From: Cupidesulfovibrio sp000226255
Lineage (GTDB): Bacteria > Desulfobacterota > Desulfovibrionia > Desulfovibrionales > Desulfovibrionaceae
NCBI RefSeq assembly: GCF_003402415.2
Contig: NZ_AP036014.1
Span: forward strand, 3,906,001-3,970,000
DNA length: 64,000 nucleotides
Direction: 5' to 3'
In this document: in pieces, positions 15,089 through 23,937 of the stretch
How positions within the stretch are numbered: the stretch's first letter is position 1
Layout of the letters: the number at the start of each line of letters is the position of its first letter
The notes under the pieces: model-generated
Database searches by the model: none
Seen by the model: the letters and a program-made list of their open reading frames with translations, nothing else
Told to the model about the DNA's origin: nothing
Made by a program: the position numbers and the translations under genes

Positions 15089-16375
15089 ATGCCCGCCCGC
15101 GACACCTTCCCCCATTCCGCATGCGCCAGCGCCGCCGCTGGCCGGGCGGATGCCCAACCGGACCCCCAGCAGCACCGGTCCACGCCAGCCCCCGCACCCG
15201 CTCCCACGGTCCGACGCAACAGCCCCGCCGCCACCGTCGACACCGGCCAGCCCCGTGAACTGCCCACCGCCGCCTTTGCGGAGGCCTTTGCCACGGCCCT
15301 GCTGGACTGGTTTGCCATGCACAAGCGCCCGCTGCCGTGGCGCTTCGGCTACGAGCCGTATTCGGTGTGGATTTCCGAGGTGATGCTGCAACAGACCCAG
15401 ATGGACCGGGGGGTGGACTACTTCCTGCGCTGGATGACCCGATTCCCGGACGCGGCCAGCGTGGCCGCCGCCAGCGAGGATGAACTGCTGAAGGCGTGGG
15501 AGGGGCTGGGCTACTATTCGCGGGTGCGCAACCTGCACAAGGCGGCGAAAGCCCTGGTGGAGCGGCACGACGGCGAACTGCCCGACGACCCGGAGGCCAT
15601 CCGCGCCCTGCCGGGCATCGGCCCGTACACGGCCGGGGCCATCGCGGGCATCGCCTTCAACCGCGACGTGACATGCATCGACGCCAACGTGGAGCGGGTG
15701 CTGTCGCGGGTGTTCGACATCGACACCCCCGTGCGCGCCCAGCCCGCCGCCGGGCGCATCCGGGCGCTGGCCGCCGCGCTGCTGCCCACTGGCCGCGCCC
15801 GCGACTTCAACCAGGCGCTCATGGAACTGGGCGCGCTGGTCTGCCGCAAGAAACCGCAATGCGCTTCATGCCCACTGTCCGGCCTGTGCGAAAGCCTGCG
15901 CCTGGGCATTCCGCACGAGCGGCCCGTGCCGGGGCGCAAGCAGCCCATCACCCCGCTGGACGTGGCCACCGGCGTGCTGGTGCACGGCAACCGCATCTTC
16001 ATCCAGAAGCGGCCGGACGAGGGCGTGTGGGCGGGATTCTGGGAATTTCCCGGCGGGTGCGTGGAAAAGGACGAATCGCCGGACGCGGCCATCGTGCGCG
16101 AATACGCCGAGGAAACCGCGTTCCGCATTGCGGTGCGCGACAAACTGGCGGTAATCCGCCATGGGTACACCACCTACCGGGTCACCCTGCACTGCTACCT
16201 GTGCACGCTGGACGGTGACATGCCCGGGGAACCGCCCGTGCCGCCGATACTGGACGCGGCCACCGAATACCGCTGGGTGGACTTCGCAGCGTTGCCGCGC
16301 TTCACCTTTCCGGCCGGGCACCGCAAGCTCATCGACCAACTGGCCACCGACCTGCGCTTCGCGCCGTACCGCTAG
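15089..16375 (+). CDS. mutY: A/G-specific adenine DNA glycosylase with C-terminal Nudix domain
   Basis: Removes adenine mispaired with 8-oxoguanine. The glycosylase domain opens at about residue 65 with LLDWFAMHKRPLPWR; SEVMLQQTQ holds the catalytic Glu97, LPGIGPYTAGAIAGIAFN the helix-hairpin-helix, and CIDANVERVLSR the catalytic Asp198. The [4Fe-4S] cysteines are C252, C258, C261 and C267, so the first spacing is C-x5-C, one shorter than the usual C-x6-C. Residues about 290-428 form a Nudix domain whose box GGCVEKDE-x7-REYAEE is complete, unlike most MutY proteins. The start is uncertain: the ATG at 15089 gives a 60-residue Pro/Ala-rich extension and has no good ribosome-binding site. Confidence 0.88.
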   Translation: MPARDTFPHSACASAAAGRADAQPDPQQHRSTPAPAPAPTVRRNSPAATVDTGQPRELPTAAFAEAFATALLDWFAMHKRPLPWRFGYEPYSVWISEVMLQQTQMDRGVDYFLRWMTRFPDAASVAAASEDELLKAWEGLGYYSRVRNLHKAAKALVERHDGELPDDPEAIRALPGIGPYTAGAIAGIAFNRDVTCIDANVERVLSRVFDIDTPVRAQPAAGRIRALAAALLPTGRARDFNQALMELGALVCRKKPQCASCPLSGLCESLRLGIPHERPVPGRKQPITPLDVATGVLVHGNRIFIQKRPDEGVWAGFWEFPGGCVEKDESPDAAIVREYAEETAFRIAVRDKLAVIRHGYTTYRVTLHCYLCTLDGDMPGEPPVPPILDAATEYRWVDFAALPRFTFPAGHRKLIDQLATDLRFAPYR

Positions 16376-16450
16376 CGCATCCGCGCGGGGCCGCATCGTC
16401 CCTCTGCGGTACGACTCACGGTCTTCGCATCAAGCCGCACGCACGGGATT

Positions 16451-16482
16451 CCAAGGGGCGACAGCCCCTTGGCCGCCGGAGG
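16451..16482. terminator. Hairpin between convergent mutY and GtrA-GT39 genes
   Basis: CCAAGGGGC, GACA, GCCCCTTGG (16451-16472) is a perfect 9-bp stem followed by CCGCCGGAGG. It lies between two converging genes and may end both transcripts, although U tracts are missing. CCGCCGGAGG links it to the repeat family at 4761 and 5967. Confidence 0.45.
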
Positions 16483-16512
16483 CACCCAAAAACGGACACC
16501 CGCATGCGCCGC

Positions 16513-19026
16513 TTACGGACGGCGGAACACCACGAAGTGCTCCGTCTCGTCCACCGCGCGCCATTCCCGGCGCACCCGTGCGGGCACGGAATAGCGGGTG
16601 CGCTCGTACCCGTCCGGCGACACGGTGTCCATCTGGTCGCGCTCCATGAACACCACCACGTCGCGGGCCGCCAGCAGGCCGTACACCTCGTCCACCCGCC
16701 CGTTGATCTCGCCGTCCTGCAACCATTCGGCGGGCAGCGCGGGCCGGTCGCCGGTCAGCAGGTAGGCCAGCGGAAAGCCGGGCAGCGTCTTGTAGTTGGC
16801 CCCGTAGCGGGCGCGCAGGTCGCGCAGGTCGCGCAGGGTGCCCAGCAGCACGCCGTCCACCTTCACCCCGGTCAGGCGCGGAAACACCGCGCCCGCGTCG
16901 TGCGCCAGTTCCGCGCGCGAAAGGGGCCGCTGCGGAAACACGTAGGGATGCTGGTACCCGGCCCGAAACATGACCAGTCCGCAAACCAGGGCCACCCACG
17001 CCAGCGTGGCCGCCCGGCCCCCCAGGCGGGCATGCACCAGCATGGCCGCCAGCCACAGCGGCGCGGCAAAGAAGGCCGGGGTCTTGTAGCCCCAGCTGAT
17101 GCCCGTGGACCACGCCAGCAGCAACCCCGCGCCCAGCAGCACGGCAGCCCGGCCCACGGGGGACACGGCTGGCGCAAAAAGGGATAGGGATGATGCGGGC
17201 GCGGCCCCCTCCGCCTGTTTGCCGCCGGACACCTTGCCAGCCCCCTCGCCGGACGCTGCCCCCGGTCCGCCGCCCACCGCGAAGGCCCCGACGAGGTCGC
17301 CGGAAAACACCACGCACGCCGCGCCCACGGTCACCAGCAGCAGCGGCCAGTCCGCCCCGTAGCCGATCCACGCCCGCGTGGAGCCCACCGTGTACAGGTA
17401 GTCCGCCGCCACCAGCAGCACGTAGAGCACCAGCGGCTGCACGCCGCCGCGCGGCCTGCCGTCCAGCACCGCCCACGCGCCCCACAGCAGCAGCGCCAGC
17501 GCGGGCAGGGGCAGATCCTGCGTCAGGTACAGCACGACGCCCGCCTGCAGCGCCTCGCCAAGCCCCGTCTGGCCTGTGGTCATGGCCCGAAAGGCGTCCC
17601 ACGCCCCGGCAGCATGCAGCAGCCCGGAGAACACGGACAGGACCGCCGCCGCGCCCAGTAGTGCCAGGCAACCGTCGCGCCAGTGCAGCCCGCGCAGGCG
17701 CACCCGCAGGGGAACAGCAGCGGCATCGTGCGGGGTTGCGTTCACAGCGTCCGCGCCGCCCCGTCCACGCGCCCCGCGTCCAGCCACCCGCCCGGCCACC
17801 AGCGCGGCCACGGCCACGCCCAGCGGCATCAGCGCATACGACTGCTTGGTCAGCGCGCTGGCCGCCGCCAGCACCCCGGCAAGCAGCGGATGCCCCGCCG
17901 CCACGGCGTACAGCGCCCCCGCGCCGAACAGCACGCCTTCCACGGTGTGCCACGGCATGGGCGGGAAGGAATGCACCGACCACACGAAGCCCAGCGTGGC
18001 CAGCAGCGGCAGGGGTACGCCCAGGCGGCGCAGGTCCACGGCGCGGGCCAGGTACAACGCCCCCAGCCACGAGGCGGCCAGCATTTCGGCGTAGAATCCG
18101 GCCTTGCCCGCCAGCACGGAAAACCGCTCCGGCGTCAGCCACAGCCAGAAGGCGTGCCAGTACAGGGAGAGCGGCGGTTTGACGTAGAAGAAGTCGCGGT
18201 AGGGCACCTCGCCCTGCAGGATGCGCCAGGCGTGCCCGTAGAAGAAGCCGAAGTCGGTGGTGTCCATGCCGTAGGGCGCATAGACCGCCACGTAGAACGC
18301 GGGCACGGCCACGGCGAGAAGACTGGCCAGCCGAGCGGAGGTGAACAACGAACGTCCGCGCGGCGCACCGCGTTCACCGGCGGACAGGGCTTGTTCATCG
18401 AAGCACGCTCCGGCCTCGCCGCCCTCACCCCGCCGCCGGAAGCTGTACAGCTTGTGCCCCGCGAAATTGACCACGAACCCGGCCACGATGCCCGCGGCGT
18501 GGCAGCCGCCCTCCAGCGCCCGGCCCATGACCGGGGCAAGGACGGCGGCAAGACCCTGAGGCAGCACGGCGCGCCACGCGGCCGGGTCGTGCAGTGGAAC
18601 GCCCGCGCCGCCCGCCGCCACGGGCCAGCCCGGCAGCAACGGCACGAGCGATTCCGCCACCCGCAGCGCGGCCACGGACACCACCCACACCACGGCCATG
18701 CCCGCGTGGGCCACCAGTACGAAGCGCAGGCACATGGCCGCATCCGGCCTGCGCACGCCGAAGGCGCGGCGGTACGACAGCAGGAACACGATGACCATGC
18801 CGGTGTACGTGGCCAGCAGCACGCCCGCCTCGAAGCCCACCAGTTCCGACCACGCGAAGCGCGACACGAAGTTGGCCAGCGTGCCGATGATCGATGCCTG
18901 AAGATACAGGAAGGCCTGCCGGGCGATGGCGGTATCCGGCGCGCACGGGCCGGGGGCGGGGGCGGCTGGACTCGCGCCCGTGGCTCCGACAGGTCCGGGC
19001 GGCGAAGGAAGGGTATCGTGGTCCAT
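16513..19026 (-). CDS. GtrA-like domain fused to a GT39/PMT-type lipid-linked sugar transferase
   Basis: An 837-residue membrane protein. Residues about 35-190 form a GtrA-like domain (FLYLQASIIGTLANFVSRFAWSE, then four membrane helices and FVVNFAGHKLYSFRR), the type that flips polyprenyl-phosphate sugars. A variable linker follows, then a GT-C domain (about 230-830): DTTDFGFFYGHAWRILQGEVPYRDFFYVKPPLSLYWHAF has the acidic pair and the KPP loop of PMT/ArnT-like enzymes, which use polyprenyl-phosphate sugars outside the membrane. A Gly/Ala-rich insertion lies at about 600-640. The ATG at 19026 is 15 bases after the upstream gtrB-like stop codon, so the two are an operon. Start choice follows the GtrA fold; the ribosome-binding site is poor. 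Confidence 0.82.
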   Translation of the reverse strand: MDHDTLPSPPGPVGATGASPAAPAPGPCAPDTAIARQAFLYLQASIIGTLANFVSRFAWSELVGFEAGVLLATYTGMVIVFLLSYRRAFGVRRPDAAMCLRFVLVAHAGMAVVWVVSVAALRVAESLVPLLPGWPVAAGGAGVPLHDPAAWRAVLPQGLAAVLAPVMGRALEGGCHAAGIVAGFVVNFAGHKLYSFRRRGEGGEAGACFDEQALSAGERGAPRGRSLFTSARLASLLAVAVPAFYVAVYAPYGMDTTDFGFFYGHAWRILQGEVPYRDFFYVKPPLSLYWHAFWLWLTPERFSVLAGKAGFYAEMLAASWLGALYLARAVDLRRLGVPLPLLATLGFVWSVHSFPPMPWHTVEGVLFGAGALYAVAAGHPLLAGVLAAASALTKQSYALMPLGVAVAALVAGRVAGRGARGRGGADAVNATPHDAAAVPLRVRLRGLHWRDGCLALLGAAAVLSVFSGLLHAAGAWDAFRAMTTGQTGLGEALQAGVVLYLTQDLPLPALALLLWGAWAVLDGRPRGGVQPLVLYVLLVAADYLYTVGSTRAWIGYGADWPLLLVTVGAACVVFSGDLVGAFAVGGGPGAASGEGAGKVSGGKQAEGAAPASSLSLFAPAVSPVGRAAVLLGAGLLLAWSTGISWGYKTPAFFAAPLWLAAMLVHARLGGRAATLAWVALVCGLVMFRAGYQHPYVFPQRPLSRAELAHDAGAVFPRLTGVKVDGVLLGTLRDLRDLRARYGANYKTLPGFPLAYLLTGDRPALPAEWLQDGEINGRVDEVYGLLAARDVVVFMERDQMDTVSPDGYERTRYSVPARVRREWRAVDETEHFVVFRRP

Positions 19027-19040
19027 GGGGGCGCGGGAGA

Positions 19041-20183
19041 TCAGCCGTGATGCGGGTCGGAACCGACGTGCGGGGCCACTTCGTGCGGGGCGGGGTGCAC
19101 TCCCCCCGCCAGCGGCGCGCCGCAGGTGGGGCAGCACCCGGCGGGGAGGCATTCCGGGTCTTCAAAGCCCACGCGCCGACGCACCACATACTGCGGGCGT
19201 CGCTTGACCTCTTCGTACACCCGGCCGAGATATTCGCCGATGACGCCCAGCGAGACCATGACCAGCCCGCCCAGGGTCAGCAGGGTGACCATGAACGAGG
19301 CGTAGCCCGCCACCTGCACCCCGAACAGCAGGGTGCGCCCGGCGATGATGGCCGCGTAGACGAACCCGGCCAGGGCCACCCCCATGCCCAGGTAGCTCCA
19401 CACCCGCAGGGGCAGCGTGCTGAACCCGGTGATGCCGTCGATGGCGAAATTCCACAGCTTCCACGGCTTCCACTTGCCCACGCCCGCCGCGCGCGGGGCG
19501 CGGTCGAAGCGCACGGCCACCTGCCGGAAGCCCACCCAGGTATACAGCCCCTTGGTGAAGCGCACCCGCTCGGGCAGCGCGTTCAAGGCGTCCACCGCCG
19601 GGCGCGTGAGCAGGCGGTAGTCGCCCGCGTCGGGCACGATGGGGTTGCCGCTCACCCGGTTGAACAGCCGGTAGAACAGCCGCGCGCTGACCCGCTTGCC
19701 CACGGTGTCGCTGTCGCGGGCGCGGCGCACGCCCACCACCACCTCTGCCCCGTCCTCCCACGCGCGCAGGAAGTCGGGCAGCACCTCCGGCGGGTCCTGC
19801 ATGTCCACGTCCATGGGCACCACGGCGTCGCCGCACGCGGCCTGCAACCCGGCCGCCAGGGCCAGTTCCTTGCCGAAGTTGCGCGAAAGGTCCACCAGCT
19901 TCACGCGGGGGTCGCGGGCGTGCTCGTCCAGCAACACCTGCGCGGTGCGGTCACTGCTGCCGTCGTTCACGAACACGAACTCGAAGTCGTAGGGCTCGCG
20001 GTCGGCAATGGCCCGCACCGCCCCAAGAAAGATGGGGATGGCGTCTTCCTCGTTCAGCACCGGCACCACCAGCGAGACCATGCGGCGGGACGCGCCCCCG
20101 CCCGCAGAGGCCGAACGCGGGACGGACTGCGCGGCGGAACCGCCGGAACAGGCGGAAGACATTGCGGGTCGTGTTTCGTCCAT
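19041..20183 (-). CDS. GtrB-like polyprenyl-phosphate glycosyltransferase
   Basis: Expected to load a sugar (glucose or similar) from a nucleotide donor onto undecaprenyl phosphate at the inner face of the membrane. The GT2 domain shows SLVVPVLNEEDAIPIFL, FVNDGSSDRT, LSRNFGKELALAAGLQAACGDAVVPMDVDMQDPPEVLP and DAGDYRLLTR, all typical of the DPM1/GtrB branch. Two membrane helices follow (YLGMGVALAGFVYAAIIAG and MVTLLTLGGLVMVSLGVIGEYLGRVYEEVKRRP). The C-terminal tail has a small CCPTCG zinc-ribbon-like element not needed by the family. I use the ATG at 20183; the ATG at 20216 is also possible. The fused GtrA-GT39 gene downstream supplies flippase and transferase, completing a three-part GtrA/B/transferase pathway in two genes. 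Confidence 0.85.
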   Translation of the reverse strand: MDETRPAMSSACSGGSAAQSVPRSASAGGGASRRMVSLVVPVLNEEDAIPIFLGAVRAIADREPYDFEFVFVNDGSSDRTAQVLLDEHARDPRVKLVDLSRNFGKELALAAGLQAACGDAVVPMDVDMQDPPEVLPDFLRAWEDGAEVVVGVRRARDSDTVGKRVSARLFYRLFNRVSGNPIVPDAGDYRLLTRPAVDALNALPERVRFTKGLYTWVGFRQVAVRFDRAPRAAGVGKWKPWKLWNFAIDGITGFSTLPLRVWSYLGMGVALAGFVYAAIIAGRTLLFGVQVAGYASFMVTLLTLGGLVMVSLGVIGEYLGRVYEEVKRRPQYVVRRRVGFEDPECLPAGCCPTCGAPLAGGVHPAPHEVAPHVGSDPHHG

Positions 20184-20450
20184 GGGGTGCGGCATCATGC
20201 AAGGCCCATAGCCCATCGGGGCGATTCCGGCAATGCGACGAAAATGTAGCGCGGGCCGTCGTAACGTGGCCGGGCCGGAATCGCGGCCCGCGTCGCGGAG
20301 CGGGGGCTCGTTGCCGCCTGTCCGTCGCGGCGCGGAAAAGGGCTGCGCACTGCGGCAATGGGAACGGGGCAGATGCCGGACCCCGGCACGGCCGGGCTCG
20401 GCCGCGCTGCCGCAATGGCGGCATGCGGATGCAGCGGCCCGCCGAACACG

Positions 20451-21677
20451 CTACGCCAGTTCCACGCGCACCCGCGTGCCCTCCGGCATGTCCGCGCGCA
20501 GGGTGTGCACCACCAGTTCGGGGGCTGCGGCAAGGGGCTGCCCTTCCCCCCGCGCCGACGCCGAAACCGCCCTGCGGGCCGGAACCAGGGTCAGCCGGGT
20601 GACCTGCCCGGTGAACACCGCCCGCGCCACCACGGCGGGGCCGTCCGGGTCGGGGATGGCGGCCAGCCCTTCGGGGCGCAGGGCCAGGGGGGCGCAGTCG
20701 TCGCCGCCGCCGCACAGGCAGCCCCCCGGCAGGGGCAGACCGAAGGCCGTGCACGCCGGGCCGTCCAGCACGTTCACCGGCCCCAGGAAGCGCGCCACCT
20801 CAAGCGAGACGGGCCGCCCGTACAGTTCCGCCGGGGCGCCGAACTGGGCCAGCCGCCCGTGCAGCATGACCCCGATGCGGTCGGACACGGCGAACGCCTC
20901 TTCCAGGTCGTGGGTGACGCTGAGGGTGGTCACCCCGTAGCGGCGCACCGTGTCGCGCACATAGGCGGCCGTCTCCAGGCGCAGGGAGCGGTCCAGGTTG
21001 GCGAAGGGCTCGTCCAGCAGCAGCAGGGCCGGGTTGCATACCAGCGCCCGCGCCAGCGCCACCCGCTGGCGCTGCCCGGCGGAAAGGTGGGCCGGGTAGC
21101 GGTGGGCCAGATCGCCGATGCCGAAATCGGCCAGCATGTCCCCCGCGCGGTCGGCGCGGTCGCGGCGGCCCACGCCCCGCGCGCGCAGGCCGAAGGCCAC
21201 GTTGTCGCGCACGGTCAGGTGCGGGAACAGCAGGTAGTCCTGAAAGACCAGGATCACCGAAGGGTCGCGCCCCGGGGGCGGGGTGACGGAAAAGCCGCCC
21301 GCGTCGTGCGGGTGCAGCCCGGCCAGTACCCGCAGCAGGGTGGTCTTGCCCACGCCGGAAGGCCCGACGAGGCAGGCCATCTCGCCCTGCGCCAAATGGA
21401 AGGTCACGCCGGAGAACACGGGGGCCGCCGGTGCGGTGCGCCCGTTGCTCCCGGCCTGTGAAGGAGAAGAAGCCCAGTCATGCCGGCCATGCAGATCGGG
21501 CCGGTCATGCAAACCTGGCAGATCGGGCCGGGCCTGCGGCAACGACGCGCGTGCCCCGCGCCGCCCTGCGGCAAGGCCCACGGCCCGTCCAACGGCGGCT
21601 GCCACAAGCCCCGCGCCGCCGGACGCGGCATCGCCCTCTCCGTACGAGGCGCACAGCCCCTCTACCGCAAGAACCAT
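20451..21677 (-). CDS. ABC transporter ATPase (CysA/PotA/FbpC type) with unusual N-terminal insertion
   Basis: A 408-residue ATPase. Walker A is GPSGVGKTT (105-113), Q-loop VFQDYLLFPHL, signature LSAGQRQRVALARAL, Walker B LLLLDEPFANLDRSL, switch SVTHDLEEA, and a C-terminal TOBE-like regulatory part (LRPEGLAAIPDPDGP onward). Sequence fits importers of sulfate, ferric iron, polyamine or thiamine type. Oddly, about 74 low-complexity residues (roughly 13-86, including PDLPGLHDRPDLHGRHD) separate the A-loop tyrosine (Tyr12) from the strand that normally follows within a few residues. No permease or binding-protein gene is nearby. The ATG at 21677 overlaps the end of the upstream kinase gene by 16 bases, so translation is probably coupled. 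Confidence 0.82.
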   Translation of the reverse strand: MVLAVEGLCASYGEGDAASGGAGLVAAAVGRAVGLAAGRRGARASLPQARPDLPGLHDRPDLHGRHDWASSPSQAGSNGRTAPAAPVFSGVTFHLAQGEMACLVGPSGVGKTTLLRVLAGLHPHDAGGFSVTPPPGRDPSVILVFQDYLLFPHLTVRDNVAFGLRARGVGRRDRADRAGDMLADFGIGDLAHRYPAHLSAGQRQRVALARALVCNPALLLLDEPFANLDRSLRLETAAYVRDTVRRYGVTTLSVTHDLEEAFAVSDRIGVMLHGRLAQFGAPAELYGRPVSLEVARFLGPVNVLDGPACTAFGLPLPGGCLCGGGDDCAPLALRPEGLAAIPDPDGPAVVARAVFTGQVTRLTLVPARRAVSASARGEGQPLAAAPELVVHTLRADMPEGTRVRVELA

Positions 21678-22999
21678 GCGATGTTCCCCAGATAGCGTTC
21701 GATGGTCCGGAAGGTGTCGGCGTGGGCCAGCGCCCGTCCGCCGCCCGCGTATTCGTGCCAGGCCATCAGGCACCACGACAGGCCGCGCAGCAGCACGGCG
21801 CGCACCAGAATGTCCGTCTTCACGGCGCATTCCTCCGCATCGGGCGCGGGGTGGCCCGCCGCGCGCAGGGCCGCCCGGTAGGCGTCCAGAAAGGCCGCGC
21901 GCGAGGCCGCGTCGAAGACATGGTCCGCCTTCCACAGGGTGGTGGTGGGCGACAGGAAGTGGCCAAGGTCCTGATAGCGGGTGGTGACCACCGCCTTTTC
22001 CCAGTCCACCAGCCATGCCCCGCAGGGGGCGGCAAAATTGCCGGAGGATGCCGCGCCATCGCCTTCGGGCACCAGAAAGTTGCCGGAATTGACCTCGGTA
22101 TTGGCGATGACCGGGGCCTCGTCCGCGAACAGGTGGCGGGTATCCCCGGCCAGCCGGGCCACCCGGTCGCGGTACCCCAGCAGCGCATGGCGGGCGTGGA
22201 TCATGCGCGGGGCCAGCGGATGCCCCACGTGGCGGTCCAGCAAGGCCGAACTTTCCGCCACGATGGCCCCCACCGGGTCCGGCTGCGCGGCCAGCATGCC
22301 GCGCGGCAGCGCGTGCGGCACCTGGCCCGGCGGGGGCAGCTCCACTGCCGGGGGCACGGGGGCCGCGTGCACGGCGGCAAACACCCGCGCGGCATGGCTG
22401 GCGTCGGTTCGGTAATCCAGCGCGCGGCCCGGCAGCCATTGCATCAGCAACGCGCCGCCGGGCGATGATGCGGCGACCGGGGCGTCTGCCCCCCGCGCCT
22501 GCCTGTCCGACAGGTCGGGCAGGTCCGGCAGATCGGGCAGCGGCGCAAGGGCCAGCGGGCGGGGGGTGGCCCCGCATGCCGCAAGCGCCCGCAGCGCACG
22601 GTATTCGTAGGAAATCTGGTCGGCCAGCCCCAGTTGGCTGCCCGCCGCGCCGCCCCGGTTGCTGCGCAGCACCACCGGCCCGGCCGGGGCACGGATCAGC
22701 CAGTTTTCGTGATATTCCCCGGCGGCCAGAAAGGATATGTCAGCTTCCGCTACCGGCCCGCCCAGCGCGGCGGCCCAGGCGCGGGGCGTGGCGGCGTCGG
22801 CCTCGTCCGGGACATCGCTCGGGACATCGTTCGGGGTGTGGTTCGGCGTATCGGGCGTGCCAAGCGTGTCCGACATGCAGGGCGCGGACGAAAATATCAC
22901 GGGCCGGGCGTCGGCGCGCGCCGCGTTTTCCGCAACGCCCCCGTCCCGGTCCCGGACCATGCGCCCGAGAAATGTCGCCACCATCGCCGTCGTCCGCAC
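21662..22999 (-). CDS. APH/choline-kinase-fold phosphotransferase, catalytic loop altered
   Basis: A 445-residue protein of the aminoglycoside phosphotransferase/choline kinase fold. FLAAGEYHENWLIRAPAGPVVLRSNRG is the P-loop-like and lysine-bearing N lobe (lysine replaced by arginine), YEYRALRAL the helix C region, and LMQWLPGRAL the hinge. The catalytic loop, normally HxDxxxxN, reads NTEVNSGNFLV: histidine and aspartate are replaced by Asn and Glu while the metal-binding Asn stays. LVDWEKAVVTTRYQDLGHFL supplies the second metal aspartate. GTG at 22999 is chosen because GGGAGG lies 5 bases upstream; the ATG at 22876 is the alternative. The gene overlaps the ABC ATPase gene by 16 bases. A repeat-like LPDLPDLPDLSD stretch lies near residue 160. 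Substrate unknown. Confidence 0.72.
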   Translation of the reverse strand: MRTTAMVATFLGRMVRDRDGGVAENAARADARPVIFSSAPCMSDTLGTPDTPNHTPNDVPSDVPDEADAATPRAWAAALGGPVAEADISFLAAGEYHENWLIRAPAGPVVLRSNRGGAAGSQLGLADQISYEYRALRALAACGATPRPLALAPLPDLPDLPDLSDRQARGADAPVAASSPGGALLMQWLPGRALDYRTDASHAARVFAAVHAAPVPPAVELPPPGQVPHALPRGMLAAQPDPVGAIVAESSALLDRHVGHPLAPRMIHARHALLGYRDRVARLAGDTRHLFADEAPVIANTEVNSGNFLVPEGDGAASSGNFAAPCGAWLVDWEKAVVTTRYQDLGHFLSPTTTLWKADHVFDAASRAAFLDAYRAALRAAGHPAPDAEECAVKTDILVRAVLLRGLSWCLMAWHEYAGGGRALAHADTFRTIERYLGNIAWFLR

Positions 23000-23400
23000 A
23001 TCCGCCTCCCGTGTCGATGCCCTGCCATAGCAGGAAGCCGCCGCCCGCTCAACGCAAGCCGCCCCGCCCGGCCCCCGCGCCGGGCGCGAATTTCCCTCCC
23101 CCCGCCCGCGCCAAACCCCGTCGCGTGAGGCCGAAGACCATCATGCGCCGTCAAGGGCTTGGAAAGCGCGGGCAAATGGGGTAGGGCTGAATTCTCGTCC
23201 GGATTCCCGTGCGGACGAAGTTCCGGCAATCCATGGCAGAACAAGGGCCGTGACGGCTGGTCGGCGCGTGCCGGTCCGCCCCACGGCGGTTTTCTGCGGC
23301 GTTTCGCCCGGCGTCGCCGCGCACCGCGCAGCCTTCCCGCGCGCCGCGACGAAACAAGCAACCACCGCCCTTCCCGCTCGCCCCGGAAGAGAGCACCACG
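23000..23400. other. Divergent intergenic region, kinase gene and dksA-like gene
   Basis: About 400 bases between divergently transcribed genes. Apart from the ribosome-binding site of the minus-strand kinase I see no clear promoter, operator or RNA. Confidence 0.4.
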
Positions 23401-23742
23401 ATGACGCCCAACGACAGACAAAAACTCCGGGACAGGATCGTCGCCGATCTCGCCCGCATCGCGCAGGACATCGAGGCCCTGAAGGAACTGACCAAGCCGG
23501 TCCCCCCCGGCGCGGACGGCATGGACGAGGTGTCGCGCATGGACGCCATCCAGAACAAGAGCGTCAATGAAGCGGCGCTGGCCCAGTTGCGCAACCGCCA
23601 GGTGGGGCTGGAATACGCCCTGAAGCGCATCGACGAGGATGACCCCGACTTCGGCTTCTGCGTGGAATGCGGCGAGCCCATTCCGCTGGCCCGGCTCATG
23701 GCCATGCCCGAGGCCAGCCGCTGCGTGAACTGCGCGGACTGA
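23401..23742 (+). CDS. DksA/TraR-family zinc-finger protein
   Basis: A 113-residue protein. A helical N terminus (residues about 5-40, LRDRIVADLARIAQDIEALKEL) is followed by a C4 zinc finger CVECGEPI...CVNCAD at the C terminus, the TraR/DksA pattern. DksA binds the RNA polymerase secondary channel and modifies rRNA and stress promoters together with ppGpp; shorter DksA-like proteins such as this can act alone or be specialised. The coiled-coil tip has DEDDPDFG before the finger; the MDEVSRMDAIQNKS part corresponds to the DEADRA-type motif of the family. ATG at 23401 with GAAGAGAG upstream. Confidence 0.88.
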   Translation: MTPNDRQKLRDRIVADLARIAQDIEALKELTKPVPPGADGMDEVSRMDAIQNKSVNEAALAQLRNRQVGLEYALKRIDEDDPDFGFCVECGEPIPLARLMAMPEASRCVNCAD

Positions 23743-23937
23743 ACCCGCCCGCGCCGGATTCCGCCCCCTCCTTTTCGCCTCCGCGCGCCGCTCCGGCCAA
23801 TCTCCCCCGAGGGGCGCGCCACCGGGCCTGCCACGGGGCATCCCGCCCCGCATGGCCCAGAAGTGTCACCGTGACAGGTAACCGTGCCGATTCTCCGTGC
23901 CGGGCCAGCACGGCTGGCCACCGACAGGGACGACGCC

